Shown here: positions 54,266-62,324 of the stretch, one piece after another | Position numbering within the stretch: the first letter of the stretch is position 1 | Layout: the number at the start of each line of letters is the position of its first letter | Assembly: GCF_000328705.1 (NCBI RefSeq) | Contig: NC_019673.1 | Coordinates: forward strand, 2,666,001 to 2,730,000 | Source of the DNA: Saccharothrix espanaensis DSM 44229 | Lineage (GTDB): Bacteria; Actinomycetota; Actinomycetes; Mycobacteriales; Pseudonocardiaceae | Direction of reading: 5' to 3' | DNA: 64,000 bases | The notes under the pieces: model-generated | What the model was told of the DNA's origin: nothing | What the model saw: only the letters and a program-made list of their open reading frames with translations | The model's database searches: none | Program-made: the position numbers and the translations under genes

Positions 54266-54880
54266 ATGGCCACACAGACGCCGCCGATGCTCGCCCGCGT
54301 GGTGACCGAAGTCCTCGCGCCATGGGTGCTCGTGCTGAGCCTGCCGGTGCTGGTCGCCTGGCACGCGACGCGCAGCGTGGTGCCCACAGTGGTGTGGGGC
54401 CTGGTGGTCGGGGTGACCGGGTCGGTGATCCCGATGCTGGTCGTGGTCCGGGGCGCGCGGCGCGGGTTGTGGCAGGGCCACCACGTGACCAACCGCGAAG
54501 GCCGCCTGGTGCCGCTGTTCACCTGCGCGTTGTCGCTCGGTGCCGGGATCGCGGCGCTGGTGCTGGGCGACGCGCCGCACCGGATGGTGGCGTTGGCGCT
54601 GTCGATGTTCCTCTGCCTGGTGGTGAGCATCGCGATCACGTTCGTCGCTCCGGTGCCCGGCGGGCGGGGCTGGAAGATCTCCGTGCACACGGCCGTCGCG
54701 GCGGGCGCGCTGGCCGTGCTGCTGGTGACGTTCGGCCTGTGGACGCTGGTGTTCCTGCCCGCCGTGGCGCTGGTCGGGTGGTCGCGGGTGGCGTTGGGGG
54801 ACCACACCGTGGCCCAGGTCGTGGGCGGCGTCGTGCTGGGGCTGGTGGTGGGCGGTCTGACGTTCTGGTGGCTGGCGTGA
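54266..54880 (+). CDS. PAP2-like membrane phosphatase
   Basis: A 204-residue membrane protein with about six hydrophobic segments. The end keeps parts of the PAP2 signature, with KISVHTAVAAG (SxHT) and SRVALGDHTVAQVVGG (the SRxxLGxHxxxxVxxG motif). The first motif KxxxxxxRP is replaced by TNREGRLVPLF, so activity is less certain. It would remove phosphate from a lipid or isoprenoid phosphate. ATG 54266 follows a TACGCT box, suggesting a leaderless transcript. Confidence 0.7.
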   Translation: MATQTPPMLARVVTEVLAPWVLVLSLPVLVAWHATRSVVPTVVWGLVVGVTGSVIPMLVVVRGARRGLWQGHHVTNREGRLVPLFTCALSLGAGIAALVLGDAPHRMVALALSMFLCLVVSIAITFVAPVPGGRGWKISVHTAVAAGALAVLLVTFGLWTLVFLPAVALVGWSRVALGDHTVAQVVGGVVLGLVVGGLTFWWLA

Positions 54881-54914
54881 GGGCGCTCACGGCCCGTGCG
54901 CCCGGGGGCCGCCC

Positions 54915-54920
54915 TACCCT
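54915..54920 (+). promoter_or_regulatory. -10 box for leaderless crotonase transcript
   Basis: TACCCT ends six bases before ATG 54927. The CCAGGG between them could also serve as a weak ribosome site. Confidence 0.4.
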
Positions 54921-54926
54921 CCAGGG

Positions 54927-55682
54927 ATGACGCTGAGACTGGACCTGTCCGGCCCGGTGGCCACGTTGACCATCGACCGGCCCGCCAAGCGCAACGCCCT
55001 GAGCTACGACATGTGGTCGTCGTTGCCGGGGTTGCTGGCCCGGGTCCAGGACGCGGCCGACGTGCGGGTGCTGGTGATCCGGGGCGGCGAGCACTTCTCG
55101 GCGGGCGCGGACATCAGCGAGTTCTCGACGTTGCGCAGCGGCGCGGACGGCGCGGCCCGCTACCACGAGGCGGTGCACGGCGGGGAGCGCGCGATCGCCA
55201 CGCTCGGCAAGCCGACCATCGCCGCGATCACCGGGTTCTGCATCGGCGGCGGGTGCGAGATCGCGCTGGCGTGCGACCTGCGGATCGCCTCGGACGGCGC
55301 CCGGTTCGGCATCACGCCCGCGAAGCTCGGGATCGTCTACGACCTGCGGTCCACCAAGCGGCTGGTCGACGTCGTCGGGCCCGCGTGGGCCAAGCAGATC
55401 CTGTTCTCCGGCGAGATCCTCGACTCGGCGACGGCCCTGCGGATCGGACTGGTCAACGAGGTGCACGCGGACGTGGACGCCCGGGTCAAGGAACTGTCCG
55501 AGGTGATCGCGTCACGGGCGGGGGTGAGCGTGCGCGGGGCGAAGACGATCGTGGAACGGATCACCGACGGGCAGCACGAAGACGACGACGCGGTACGTGC
55601 GCTGTACGACGAGGCCGTGCACAGCGCCGAGTACGCGGAAGGCGTCGCGGCGTTCATGCAAAAGCGTTCGCCGAGGTTCTGA
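54927..55682 (+). CDS. Enoyl-CoA hydratase/isomerase family protein
   Basis: A 251-residue crotonase. The oxyanion hole is in HFSAGADISEFS, and IGGGCEIALACDLRIAS keeps the first acidic position. The second region reads FGITPAKLGIVYDLRSTKRL rather than the canonical Glu and GGTQRL motif, so isomerase or hydrolase chemistry may differ. The length is normal. It is not close to the other crotonase gene at 33748 in sequence. Its neighbours do not indicate a pathway. Confidence 0.83.
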   Translation: MTLRLDLSGPVATLTIDRPAKRNALSYDMWSSLPGLLARVQDAADVRVLVIRGGEHFSAGADISEFSTLRSGADGAARYHEAVHGGERAIATLGKPTIAAITGFCIGGGCEIALACDLRIASDGARFGITPAKLGIVYDLRSTKRLVDVVGPAWAKQILFSGEILDSATALRIGLVNEVHADVDARVKELSEVIASRAGVSVRGAKTIVERITDGQHEDDDAVRALYDEAVHSAEYAEGVAAFMQKRSPRF

Positions 55683-56107
55683 GCGCGCGGCCGGCGTTCC
55701 GGGCGTGATCAGGGTGAAGGCCGTGGCCGGCCCGTCGCTGACGCCCGACGAGGCCGGCACGGGGCTGGCCACGGTGCTGGCTACGGGGCTGCCGTACGTG
55801 GCGGACGAGAGCCGAGTTCCGACCGGCGGAGGAGGCGTGACGTGGCCGGCTCGACGACAGCCGGTGTCACCCGCTCGGCGGTTGTCACCGCCGTCCTGCC
55901 TGAATTGATCGGGATGATGCTCCGAAGTGGAGACGAGCCGCGGTAGATCCGGGTATTTTCGGGTAGTCCACGGAGCGAGGAGCCGCCGGCCTACCCGTAG
56001 TTGAGAGCAGGCCGCACCGGGTTTCACCGGCACGGCACCGCCGTGACGCCGGAAGCAGAGGACGGGTGGACCCACCTGCCGCCGGCGGCTCCCCTCGCAC
56101 CCCGTGG
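55683..56107. other. Intergenic region with a possible micro-ORF
   Basis: Between the crotonase stop and the convergent hydrolase stop are 425 bases. The only protein-like signal is a 34-codon frame at 55842-55946, from a GTG eight bases after GGCGGAGGAGG. It reads MAGSTTAGVTRSAVVTAV and on to the end SGDEPR. The rest shows no convincing gene. Confidence 0.4.
55842..55946 (+). CDS. Possible 34-residue peptide with strong ribosome site
   Basis: GTG 55842 lies eight bases after GGAGGAGG, one of the strongest ribosome sites nearby, and the frame ends at TAG 55946. The peptide has a short hydrophobic run (AVVTAVLPELIGMML). I do not recognise it; it may be a truncated gene start rather than a real peptide. 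Confidence 0.25.
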   Translation: MAGSTTAGVTRSAVVTAVLPELIGMMLRSGDEPR

Positions 56108-56923
56108 TCAGCCCTTGAGCACCTCGCGCAGCCGGGGCTCGAACGCCACCGCGTCCTCGGCGAAACCGATGTGGCCGCCGGGGAACAGCGTCGGCTCGGT
56201 GCCCAGTGCCGCGGTCAGCGCGCGGGACGTGCGCTCGCACAGCTGACCGGTCGACTCCTCGCCCAGACCGATCAGCAGCCGGGTCGGGGTCGCGCGCAGG
56301 ACGTCGAGGTCGGGCACCCAGCGGGTGGTCGGGCGCAGCATCCGGTTGTGCTGGTACTCGTCGTCGGCCACGTCCTGCGCGGGCCGCTCGCCGCCCAGCA
56401 TGTGCTCGACCACCTCGTCGGGCAGGAAGATGTTCGCCACCTCCAGGAACTTGCGGAACGCGGCCACCGGGTCGCCCGTCTGGTGGATGGCGATGATCTC
56501 GTCGGTCTTCGCGCGCAGCTCCGCGCGGTCGTCGAGCAGCTCGTTGAGCGGCGGCTCGTGGGCGATCGCGGTGTGCACGACCTCCGGGTGCGCCTGCACC
56601 AGCGCCAGCACGCTGACCGCGCCGCCGCTGGAGCCCAGCACCGCGGCCGGGCCGGCGTCGACGTGCCGGATCAGCCGGTACAGGTCGTCGGCGCGCAGCT
56701 CCGGGGTCGAGTCGAGCCCGCGGTCGTCCACCGGGCTGCGGTTGATGCCGCGCGGGTCGGTGGTGAGCACGGTGTGGTCGGTGGCCAGCAGGTCGGCCAG
56801 CGGCTCGAACGCCCGCGCGTCCATCGGCGCGCCGACCAGCACCACCAGCGGGCCGCTGCCGCGCAGTTCGTAGTGCAGGGACGCGTGGTCGACCCGGAGC
56901 GAGTCGGCGATGGCGGTGGTCAT
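56108..56923 (-). CDS. Alpha/beta hydrolase
   Basis: A 271-residue alpha/beta hydrolase. The nucleophile is Ser99 in LGSSGG, the oxyanion strand is PLVVLVGAPMDARAF, and the catalytic His is in FPGGHIGFAEDAV. The helical cap between residues 120 and 200 resembles haloalkane and epoxide hydrolase relatives. GGAGG lies six bases before ATG 56923. It is divergent from the ECF sigma factor gene across 72 bases, which suggests regulation by that sigma factor, though this is unproven. Confidence 0.82.
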   Translation of the reverse strand: MTTAIADSLRVDHASLHYELRGSGPLVVLVGAPMDARAFEPLADLLATDHTVLTTDPRGINRSPVDDRGLDSTPELRADDLYRLIRHVDAGPAAVLGSSGGAVSVLALVQAHPEVVHTAIAHEPPLNELLDDRAELRAKTDEIIAIHQTGDPVAAFRKFLEVANIFLPDEVVEHMLGGERPAQDVADDEYQHNRMLRPTTRWVPDLDVLRATPTRLLIGLGEESTGQLCERTSRALTAALGTEPTLFPGGHIGFAEDAVAFEPRLREVLKG

Positions 56924-56995
56924 GGGGGTCCTCCAACTGTGGTTTTCGCCCGTTCGGAGGTAGGTGACTCCCGGCGCGGGGCAGAATCGTCGCTC

Positions 56996-58003
56996 GTGAG
57001 CGAAGTTTTTTCCACTGGAGCGGAACTGGACCAGGCGCGCGCGGGCGACGACGCCGCGTTCACCCGTCTGGTGGAGCCGCTGCGCCGTGAGCTGCACGCG
57101 CACTGCTACCGGATGCTGGGCTCGGCGCACGACGCCGACGACGCCCTGCAGGACGCCCTGCTGCGCGCGTGGCGCGGGCTGGCCCGGTTCGAGGGGCGCA
57201 GCTCGCTCAGGTCGTGGCTGTACACCGTGGCCACCCGGACGTGCCTGGACGTTGTCGAGTACCGCGGCCGGCGGGCGCTGCCGATCGACCTCGGACCGTC
57301 GAGCGAGCGGGCCGTGGTCGGCGACGTGGCGCTGACCGACGTGGCGTGGCTCGGGCCCTACCCGGACGCCGGGCTGAGCGGGCCGGGCGCGCGGTACGAG
57401 CAGCGGGAGGCCGTGGAACTCGCGTTCGTCGCCGCCCTCCAGCACCTGCCCGGCAACCAGCGGGCCGCGCTGGTGCTGTTCGAGGTGCTGGGGTTCTCGG
57501 TCGCCGAGATCGCCGGGATCATGAACACGTCCACCACGTCGGTGAACTCGGCGTTGGCGCGGGCGCGGCGGATCGTCGCGGAGAAGGTGCCGGCGGCCTC
57601 CCAGCAGCAGACCTTGCGGATGATCGACGACGCCCGGCTGCGGGAGGTCGTGTCGGGGTTCGCCGAGGCGCTGGAACGCGGCGACGCGGACACCATGGTC
57701 GCGCTGCTCACCGAGGACGTGACCTGGTCCATGCCGCCGCTGTCCGCCTGGTACGCGGGGCGGTCGGCGGTGATGGACTTCGTGGCGGCCGTGCCGTTCC
57801 GGTGCGGGTCGTGGCGGCACCTGACGACCAGCGCGAACGCCCAGCCGGCCGTGGCCTGCTACCTGTGGGACGACGCGGCCGGCGTGCACGCGGCGTGGTC
57901 GGTGAACGTGCTGACCCTGCACGACGGGCTGATCGCCGGGGTGACGTCGTTCCAGGGCGGGGAGCACTTCCGGCGGTTCGGGCTGCCGGTGGCCCTGCCC
58001 TGA
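56996..58003 (+). CDS. ECF sigma factor of the SigG type with SnoaL-like tail
   Basis: A 335-residue sigma factor. Region 2 contains ELHAHCYRMLGSAHDADDAL and LRSWLYTVATRTCLDVVE. Region 4 has LAFVAALQHLPGNQRAALVL and VASVNSALARAR-like TSVNSALARARR. A C-terminal SnoaL-like domain of about 120 residues follows, ending SFQGGEHFRRFGLP. Such fused tails regulate the sigma factor in place of an anti-sigma protein. The start is GTG 56996, with a CAGAAT box eight bases upstream. It is divergent from the hydrolase at 56923. Confidence 0.87.
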   Translation: MSEVFSTGAELDQARAGDDAAFTRLVEPLRRELHAHCYRMLGSAHDADDALQDALLRAWRGLARFEGRSSLRSWLYTVATRTCLDVVEYRGRRALPIDLGPSSERAVVGDVALTDVAWLGPYPDAGLSGPGARYEQREAVELAFVAALQHLPGNQRAALVLFEVLGFSVAEIAGIMNTSTTSVNSALARARRIVAEKVPAASQQQTLRMIDDARLREVVSGFAEALERGDADTMVALLTEDVTWSMPPLSAWYAGRSAVMDFVAAVPFRCGSWRHLTTSANAQPAVACYLWDDAAGVHAAWSVNVLTLHDGLIAGVTSFQGGEHFRRFGLPVALP

Positions 58004-58082
58004 GGTTCGTTCGCGCGGGGAAGGGCGGGGGCTGGACGTGCGAGAGGGGACGGATCGCTCCGCCCCCTCCGTGAGCCGCTGG

Positions 58083-58445
58083 TCAGGCCTGCTGGTCGGC
58101 CACCTGCTTGCGCACTTCCTCCATGTCGACCTTGCGCGCCTGGTCGATCAAGTCCTCCAGCGCCGACTCCGGCAGCGCGCCGGGCTGGGCGTAGAGCACG
58201 ACGCCGTCGCGCACGATCATCAGGGTCGGGATCGAGCGGATCTCGAAGGCCGCCGCGAGTTGCTGCTGGTCCTCGGTGTCGACCTTGCCGAACACGATGT
58301 CCGGGTGCTTCTCGGCCGTCTTCTCGTAGGTCGGTGCGAACTGGCGGCAGGGACCGCACCAGGCCGCCCAGAAGTCGACCAGAACCATGTCGGATCCGCC
58401 GACCACCTCGTCGAAGTTCTCCGTGGTCAGCTCCACCGTGGCCAT
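58083..58445 (-). CDS. trxA: Thioredoxin
   Basis: A 120-residue thioredoxin with the redox site WCGPC (Cys30 and Cys33) in DFWAAWCGPCRQF and the cis-proline loop SIPTLMI. AGGAG is placed just before ATG 58445. The C-terminal extension is slightly longer than E. coli TrxA. It reduces disulfides in cytoplasmic proteins. The gene is monocistronic and divergent from the aminotransferase-HTH gene, sharing an intergenic region of 125 bases. Confidence 0.93.
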   Translation of the reverse strand: MATVELTTENFDEVVGGSDMVLVDFWAAWCGPCRQFAPTYEKTAEKHPDIVFGKVDTEDQQQLAAAFEIRSIPTLMIVRDGVVLYAQPGALPESALEDLIDQARKVDMEEVRKQVADQQA

Positions 58446-58521
58446 AGGTTCTCCTCGCTCTAGCGTGGGCGTTGCCGCCCCGGTTACCCGGTCCAACGAA
58501 CCTGACACCTGGCGAATTCCA

Positions 58522-58562
58522 TTCAACCAGGCGTTGAAGGGGTCAACCAGCAGTTGTAGCTT
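58522..58562 (+). promoter_or_regulatory. Promoter and operator of the aminotransferase-HTH gene
   Basis: TTGAAG (58534-58539) and TAGCTT (58557-58562) are spaced 17 bases. The -10 ends eight bases before GTG 58571, so the mRNA may be leaderless. An inverted repeat TTCAAC-CAGGC-GTTGAA (58523-58539) and a repeated CAACCAG overlap the -35, as expected for autoregulation. Confidence 0.6.
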
Positions 58563-58570
58563 CGGGTGTC

Positions 58571-60250
58571 GTGTGGGTGCCGGAGAGTTACCTGGTCGAG
58601 TGTCGCGAACCGGTCGGCTATCTGGATTTCGCGCGCTACGGGCCGCCCGTGCACGCGGTGGTGGCGGAGACGACGCGGCTGTTGGAGCGGTCCTCGCAGG
58701 CCGGGCCGTCCACCGTGGACGACCTGATGCGCCAGGACCTGCGGGCGCGGTCGGCGGTGGCCCGGCTGGTCGGAGCGGGCGCGGCGCAGGTCCCGGCGCA
58801 GGTCCCGGCGGACCGGGTGGCGCTGGTGCCCAACACCAGCACCGGGTTGTTCCAGGCGGCATCCGGGCTGGTCGGTGAGGTGCTGGTGGCGCGGGCCGAG
58901 TTCCCGGCGAACACCTACCCGTGGGTCCGCAGCGGGCGGGCGCGGGTGCGGTGGTTGCCCGCCGGGCCGGTGACGCCGGAGGTGGTGCGGGCGGCGCTCA
59001 CGCCGGAGGTGACGGCGGTGTCGGTGAGCGCGGTGGACTTCCGGACCGGCTACCGGGCCGACCTCGCGGCGTTGCGGGACGTGCTGGGCGACCGGCTGCT
59101 CGTCGTGGACGGCATCCAGGGCTTCGGCGTGGTGGACGAGCCGTGGTCGGTGGCCGACGTGGTGGTGGTCGGCGGTCAGAAGTGGCTGCGGGCCGGGTGG
59201 TCGACCGGGTTCGTCGCGCTGTCCGACCGCGCGCTGGAACGGCTGGAACCGACGCTCTCCGGCTGGACCGGCGCGGTGAACGTCGGATTGTTCAACAACT
59301 CGCTGCGGCCACGAGCCGCCGGCGCGGCGGCCTGGTCGGTGACCCACCTGAGCCCGGTCGCGGCCGGGGCCCTGGCGACGGCGCTGGAACTGGTCGAACT
59401 GGCGGGAGTCCAGGCGCTCGGCACGAGGATCGTCGAACTCGCCGACGAACTGGCCGACGTGGTGCGCGCGGCGGGCGGGACGGTGGTGTCGGAGCAGGCC
59501 CGGCGCGCCGGGATCGTGGCGTTCACGCTGCCGCACGTGCCGGCGTCGGCGGTCGGCGCGGCACTCGCCAGGGCGGGCGTGACCGCGACCACCCGCCCCG
59601 AACACGTCCGCCTCGCACCCCACGCCTCGACCACGCCCGACACCGTCGCCCTGCTCGCCGACACCCTCCGCCACCTCCACCCGACACCGTCCGCCGCCGC
59701 ACGATCGACTGCCGCACGATCGACTGCCGCACGATCGACTGCCGCACGGTCCGCCGCCACGCCGACTGACCCGAGCCGCTCGCCCGGAGTCGGTCCGGTC
59801 GCGGCCGGCCGGACCGGCGTTGGCCCGGTTGGGGATGGCCCGGTCGGGGGTGGCCCGGTTGGGGGTGGTGGGGTTGAGGGTGGCGGCGAGGTGGCCGAGC
59901 GGGTCGAGGCCGAACCCTGGCGCGGCACCGAAGCCGGGGTGGGTGCCCGCGCGTTCCCGCCGGACGTGGGCACCTACCGCCGGATGCTGGTCGAACGGGC
60001 CGTCGCCGACACCGGGGTCCCGGTCTCCCTGATGCGGAAGTCGCACAAGGCCCAGGTGGTCCGGTACCTGGACGACGCCGGGCTGTTCCAGGTCCGCGAC
60101 TCGGTCGACCACCTGGCCGGGGTCCTCGGCGTCACCAGGTTCACGATCTACAACTACCTCAACGAGATCCGTCCCCGTCCGGTACCGGAAGAGCCGGTGC
60201 CCGAAGGCCCGCCAAGCGGGGCGGAGGAGGCGAGCGGTGAACAGGAATAG
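58571..60250 (+). CDS. Class V aminotransferase fused to a DNA-binding domain
   Basis: A 559-residue protein. Residues 1-365 are a class V (NifS/kynureninase-like) PLP fold with Lys204 in GGQKWLRAG as the Schiff base. A linker of about 100 residues contains ARSTA repeats and GPVGGGPVGGG stretches. Residues about 465-545 look like a helix-turn-helix of the YheO/DauR type (RRMLVERAVADTGVPVSLM, ending GVTRFTIYNYLNEIRP). The protein may sense an amino-acid-like ligand through PLP, in a way analogous to but distinct from MocR/GntR regulators, where the HTH is N-terminal. An operator-like site precedes the gene. Confidence 0.8.
   Translation: MWVPESYLVECREPVGYLDFARYGPPVHAVVAETTRLLERSSQAGPSTVDDLMRQDLRARSAVARLVGAGAAQVPAQVPADRVALVPNTSTGLFQAASGLVGEVLVARAEFPANTYPWVRSGRARVRWLPAGPVTPEVVRAALTPEVTAVSVSAVDFRTGYRADLAALRDVLGDRLLVVDGIQGFGVVDEPWSVADVVVVGGQKWLRAGWSTGFVALSDRALERLEPTLSGWTGAVNVGLFNNSLRPRAAGAAAWSVTHLSPVAAGALATALELVELAGVQALGTRIVELADELADVVRAAGGTVVSEQARRAGIVAFTLPHVPASAVGAALARAGVTATTRPEHVRLAPHASTTPDTVALLADTLRHLHPTPSAAARSTAARSTAARSTAARSAATPTDPSRSPGVGPVAAGRTGVGPVGDGPVGGGPVGGGGVEGGGEVAERVEAEPWRGTEAGVGARAFPPDVGTYRRMLVERAVADTGVPVSLMRKSHKAQVVRYLDDAGLFQVRDSVDHLAGVLGVTRFTIYNYLNEIRPRPVPEEPVPEGPPSGAEEASGEQE
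59696..59755 (+). repeat. 15-base tandem repeat in the linker of the fusion gene
   Basis: Three perfect and one degenerate copy of GCCGCACGATCGACT encode the ARSTA repeat of the linker. The copy number is a multiple of three bases and keeps the frame. Confidence 0.85.
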
Positions 60251-60306
60251 TGGCGTGCGCCACGGCGTTGGGACGAGTTGATCACCCGACGACTGGAGAT
60301 GACAGC

Positions 60307-60735
60307 ATGACGTTCGCTCTGCCCGACCCCTCGACGGAGTTCGGCGCCCGAGTCGCCCGCAGGCTGCGCGAGGACATGATCGCCTGGGTCACGTCGGTCG
60401 ACCGGGCGGGCACGCCGCAGCCCGCACCGGTGTGGTTCCTCTGGGAGGACGACGCGATCCTCTTCTACAGCAAGCCCGACGCGAAGCGGCTGGACCGGCT
60501 CAAGGCCAACCCGCGCACGTCGGTCAACCTCAACGACGAGGGCCTCGGCAGGGACGTCCTGGTGCTGACCGGCTCGCTCACCCGCGAGGACGGCATCGCG
60601 CCGGCGCACCTGCACGAGGCGTTCACCGCCAAGTACGGCAAGCTGTCCACCGACTCGTTCGGCACGCACGAGACGTTCTCCGAGCTGTACAGCGTGCCCC
60701 TGGTCTTCCACCCGGAGCGTCTGCGCGGTCACTGA
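60307..60735 (+). CDS. PPOX-class (F420-type) flavin-fold enzyme, Rv3369-like
   Basis: A 142-residue split-barrel protein of the pyridoxamine-5'-phosphate-oxidase class. It shows WVTSVDRAGTPQPAPVWFLW, ILFYSKPDAKRLDRLKANP and VNLNDEG. The mycobacterial Rv3369-type relatives use deazaflavin F420, so that cofactor is likely here. GGAGATGACAGC precedes ATG 60307. Its stop overlaps the convergent ligase stop by seven bases. The substrate is unknown. Confidence 0.82.
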   Translation: MTFALPDPSTEFGARVARRLREDMIAWVTSVDRAGTPQPAPVWFLWEDDAILFYSKPDAKRLDRLKANPRTSVNLNDEGLGRDVLVLTGSLTREDGIAPAHLHEAFTAKYGKLSTDSFGTHETFSELYSVPLVFHPERLRGH

Positions 60736-61757
60736 GCACCTTCGTGGACCGCGGCGTACACGGCGTCGCGGGCCGCGTTGGCCTCCGCGTCGGTGAGCGT
60801 CCGGGTCGGGTGCCGCAACACCAGGCGCAGCAACACGTTCTTCTGCCCGGACCGCGCGCCGAGCCGGGCGACGGCGGCCGGCGGCAGGGCGTCGACCGGG
60901 GTCTCGTCCAGCACCACCACCTCCTCCACGAGGTCGCCCACGGTGGCGCGCACGGTGTCGCCGATGGTCTCCGCGTCCTGCTCCGGCCGCACCGCGACCG
61001 ACACGTCCCGCGAGATCGGCGGGTGCTTCGACACCGCCCGGTACGGCGTGAGGTCCCGCAGCTGCGCCACCACCCGCGGATCGTCGGACGACAGCAGCCG
61101 GATGTCCGGGATCCCCTTGCGCAGCATCAACAACCGGTCCAGGCCGACGCCCAGCGCGAGGCCGTGCACGTCGTCGGGCAGCCACGCGCGGCGCAGCACG
61201 TGCCGCGCGGCCAGGCCGCACTCGGCGACCTCCAGCCACTCGCCGTCGACCAGCACGTCGACCTGCCTGCCCTGCTCGGTGTACGGGTGCTCGGCCGGTG
61301 TCGTGCGGTACCGCGCACCCGGCACGGCGGCGGTGACCACGGCATCGATCAGCTCGTCCAGATCGGCCCGGTGGCGGGAGATCCGCCACAGGTCGAGCTG
61401 GTGCGGCGTGCCCGAGTGCACCCGGTCGACCGCGTCCCGCCGGTACACCATGCCGACGCACGCCAGCAGCACGTCGTCCCACTCCTGGGTGCCCAGTTCG
61501 CGCAGCGCGGGCGGGATCATCGCGGACGTGTGGCTGCGCAGCATCCGCCCTTCGGTGGTGTAGCGGGTGTAACGGGCGTCACGGGTGATGGCGTCCGGCG
61601 GGTAGCCGAGGTTGGTGTAGTTGTCCTCGACGCTGACGTCCGGGTGGTGCCGGATCACGCGCGGCTCGGCCGAAGCCGGTGCGGCGGCGAGGATCTCGGC
61701 CAGGACGAGCTGCACGGCGTGCGGCCCCTGCGCGGGGTCGGTGAGGTCGCGAGGCAT
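60729..61757 (-). CDS. srmL: PheS-related ligase (SrmL type)
   Basis: A 342-residue protein combining a class II aminoacyl-tRNA-synthetase core with an anticodon-binding-like end, in the order of mitochondrial PheRS. It shows ARYTRYTTEGRMLRSHTSAM, motif 2 RRDAVDRVHSGTPHQLDLW and motif 3 LGVGLDRLLMLRKGIPDIRL. A ferredoxin-fold C-terminus begins near KHPPISRDVSVAV. It lacks a separate beta subunit and the usual tRNA-editing parts. Annotators call such actinobacterial proteins the PheS-related mystery ligase. The amino acid and acceptor are unknown; it could modify a small molecule or protein instead of tRNA. Confidence 0.75.
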   Translation of the reverse strand: MPRDLTDPAQGPHAVQLVLAEILAAAPASAEPRVIRHHPDVSVEDNYTNLGYPPDAITRDARYTRYTTEGRMLRSHTSAMIPPALRELGTQEWDDVLLACVGMVYRRDAVDRVHSGTPHQLDLWRISRHRADLDELIDAVVTAAVPGARYRTTPAEHPYTEQGRQVDVLVDGEWLEVAECGLAARHVLRRAWLPDDVHGLALGVGLDRLLMLRKGIPDIRLLSSDDPRVVAQLRDLTPYRAVSKHPPISRDVSVAVRPEQDAETIGDTVRATVGDLVEEVVVLDETPVDALPPAAVARLGARSGQKNVLLRLVLRHPTRTLTDAEANAARDAVYAAVHEGAQ

Positions 61758-61849
61758 CGCGGGTGGTCCCTTCGGGAGGCGGGTCGGCTCGTCGGGTGTC
61801 CCCCTGGAGCCGGTCCGCCACCGGGACCGCGCCTAGCGCACGCCCCGAA

Positions 61850-61868
61850 TGGCCGGGTCTCCCGGCCA
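61850..61868 (-). promoter_or_regulatory. Hairpin in the srmL leader
   Basis: An 8-base perfect stem (61850-61857 with 61861-61868) with a 3-base loop lies about 93 bases upstream of ATG 61757. It may be an attenuator or a spacer terminator of the divergent region; there is no obvious T-run. Confidence 0.35.
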
Positions 61869-61931
61869 GGGGCGGCTAAATCGGCGCGTCACGTTTTCCA
61901 CCCTAGCGCGGTCGTGCCGCATGATGCACCC

Positions 61932-62324
61932 ATGTTGTCGACCAAGGGCGAGGACTTCCGGACGTTCTGGACGGAGTACCACCTCTGCACGCTGACCACC
62001 TCCCGACCGAACGGCACGCCGCACGTGGTGCCGGTCGGCGTCACGTTCGACATCCCGACGGCGACCGCCCGGATCATCTGCTCCCGAGGCTCCCGCAAGG
62101 TGCGCAACGTGCTCGCGGCGGGCGAGCGGGGCGCGCTGGTCGCGGTGTGCCAAGTGGACGGTGCGCGCTGGTCGACGCTGGAGGGCCGCGCGGTCGTGCG
62201 GCAGTCGGCCGAGGAGGTCGCGGACGCCGTGCGCCGGTACGCGCAGCGCTACCGGGAGCCCCGCCCCAACCCCGAACGGGTCGTGATCGAGATCGCGGTG
62301 ACCCGCGTGCTGGGCACGGTGTGA
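61932..62324 (+). CDS. PPOX-class F420-dependent enzyme, Rv2074-like
   Basis: A 130-residue split-barrel protein. VPVGVTFDI, VDGARWSTLEGRAVV and RYAQRYREPRPNPERVVIEI closely resemble M. tuberculosis Rv2074, an F420-dependent biliverdin reductase. The next gene is cobL, and Rv2074 also lies beside the cob genes, so the order is conserved. The start ATG 61932 follows a CATGAT box by six bases. It overlaps the cobL start by GTGA, making a coupled unit. Confidence 0.85.
   Translation: MLSTKGEDFRTFWTEYHLCTLTTSRPNGTPHVVPVGVTFDIPTATARIICSRGSRKVRNVLAAGERGALVAVCQVDGARWSTLEGRAVVRQSAEEVADAVRRYAQRYREPRPNPERVVIEIAVTRVLGTV

Noticed and set aside
55706..55908. A 67-codon frame after the crotonase gene.
   Set aside because: No ribosome site, no homology and composition like random GC-rich DNA.
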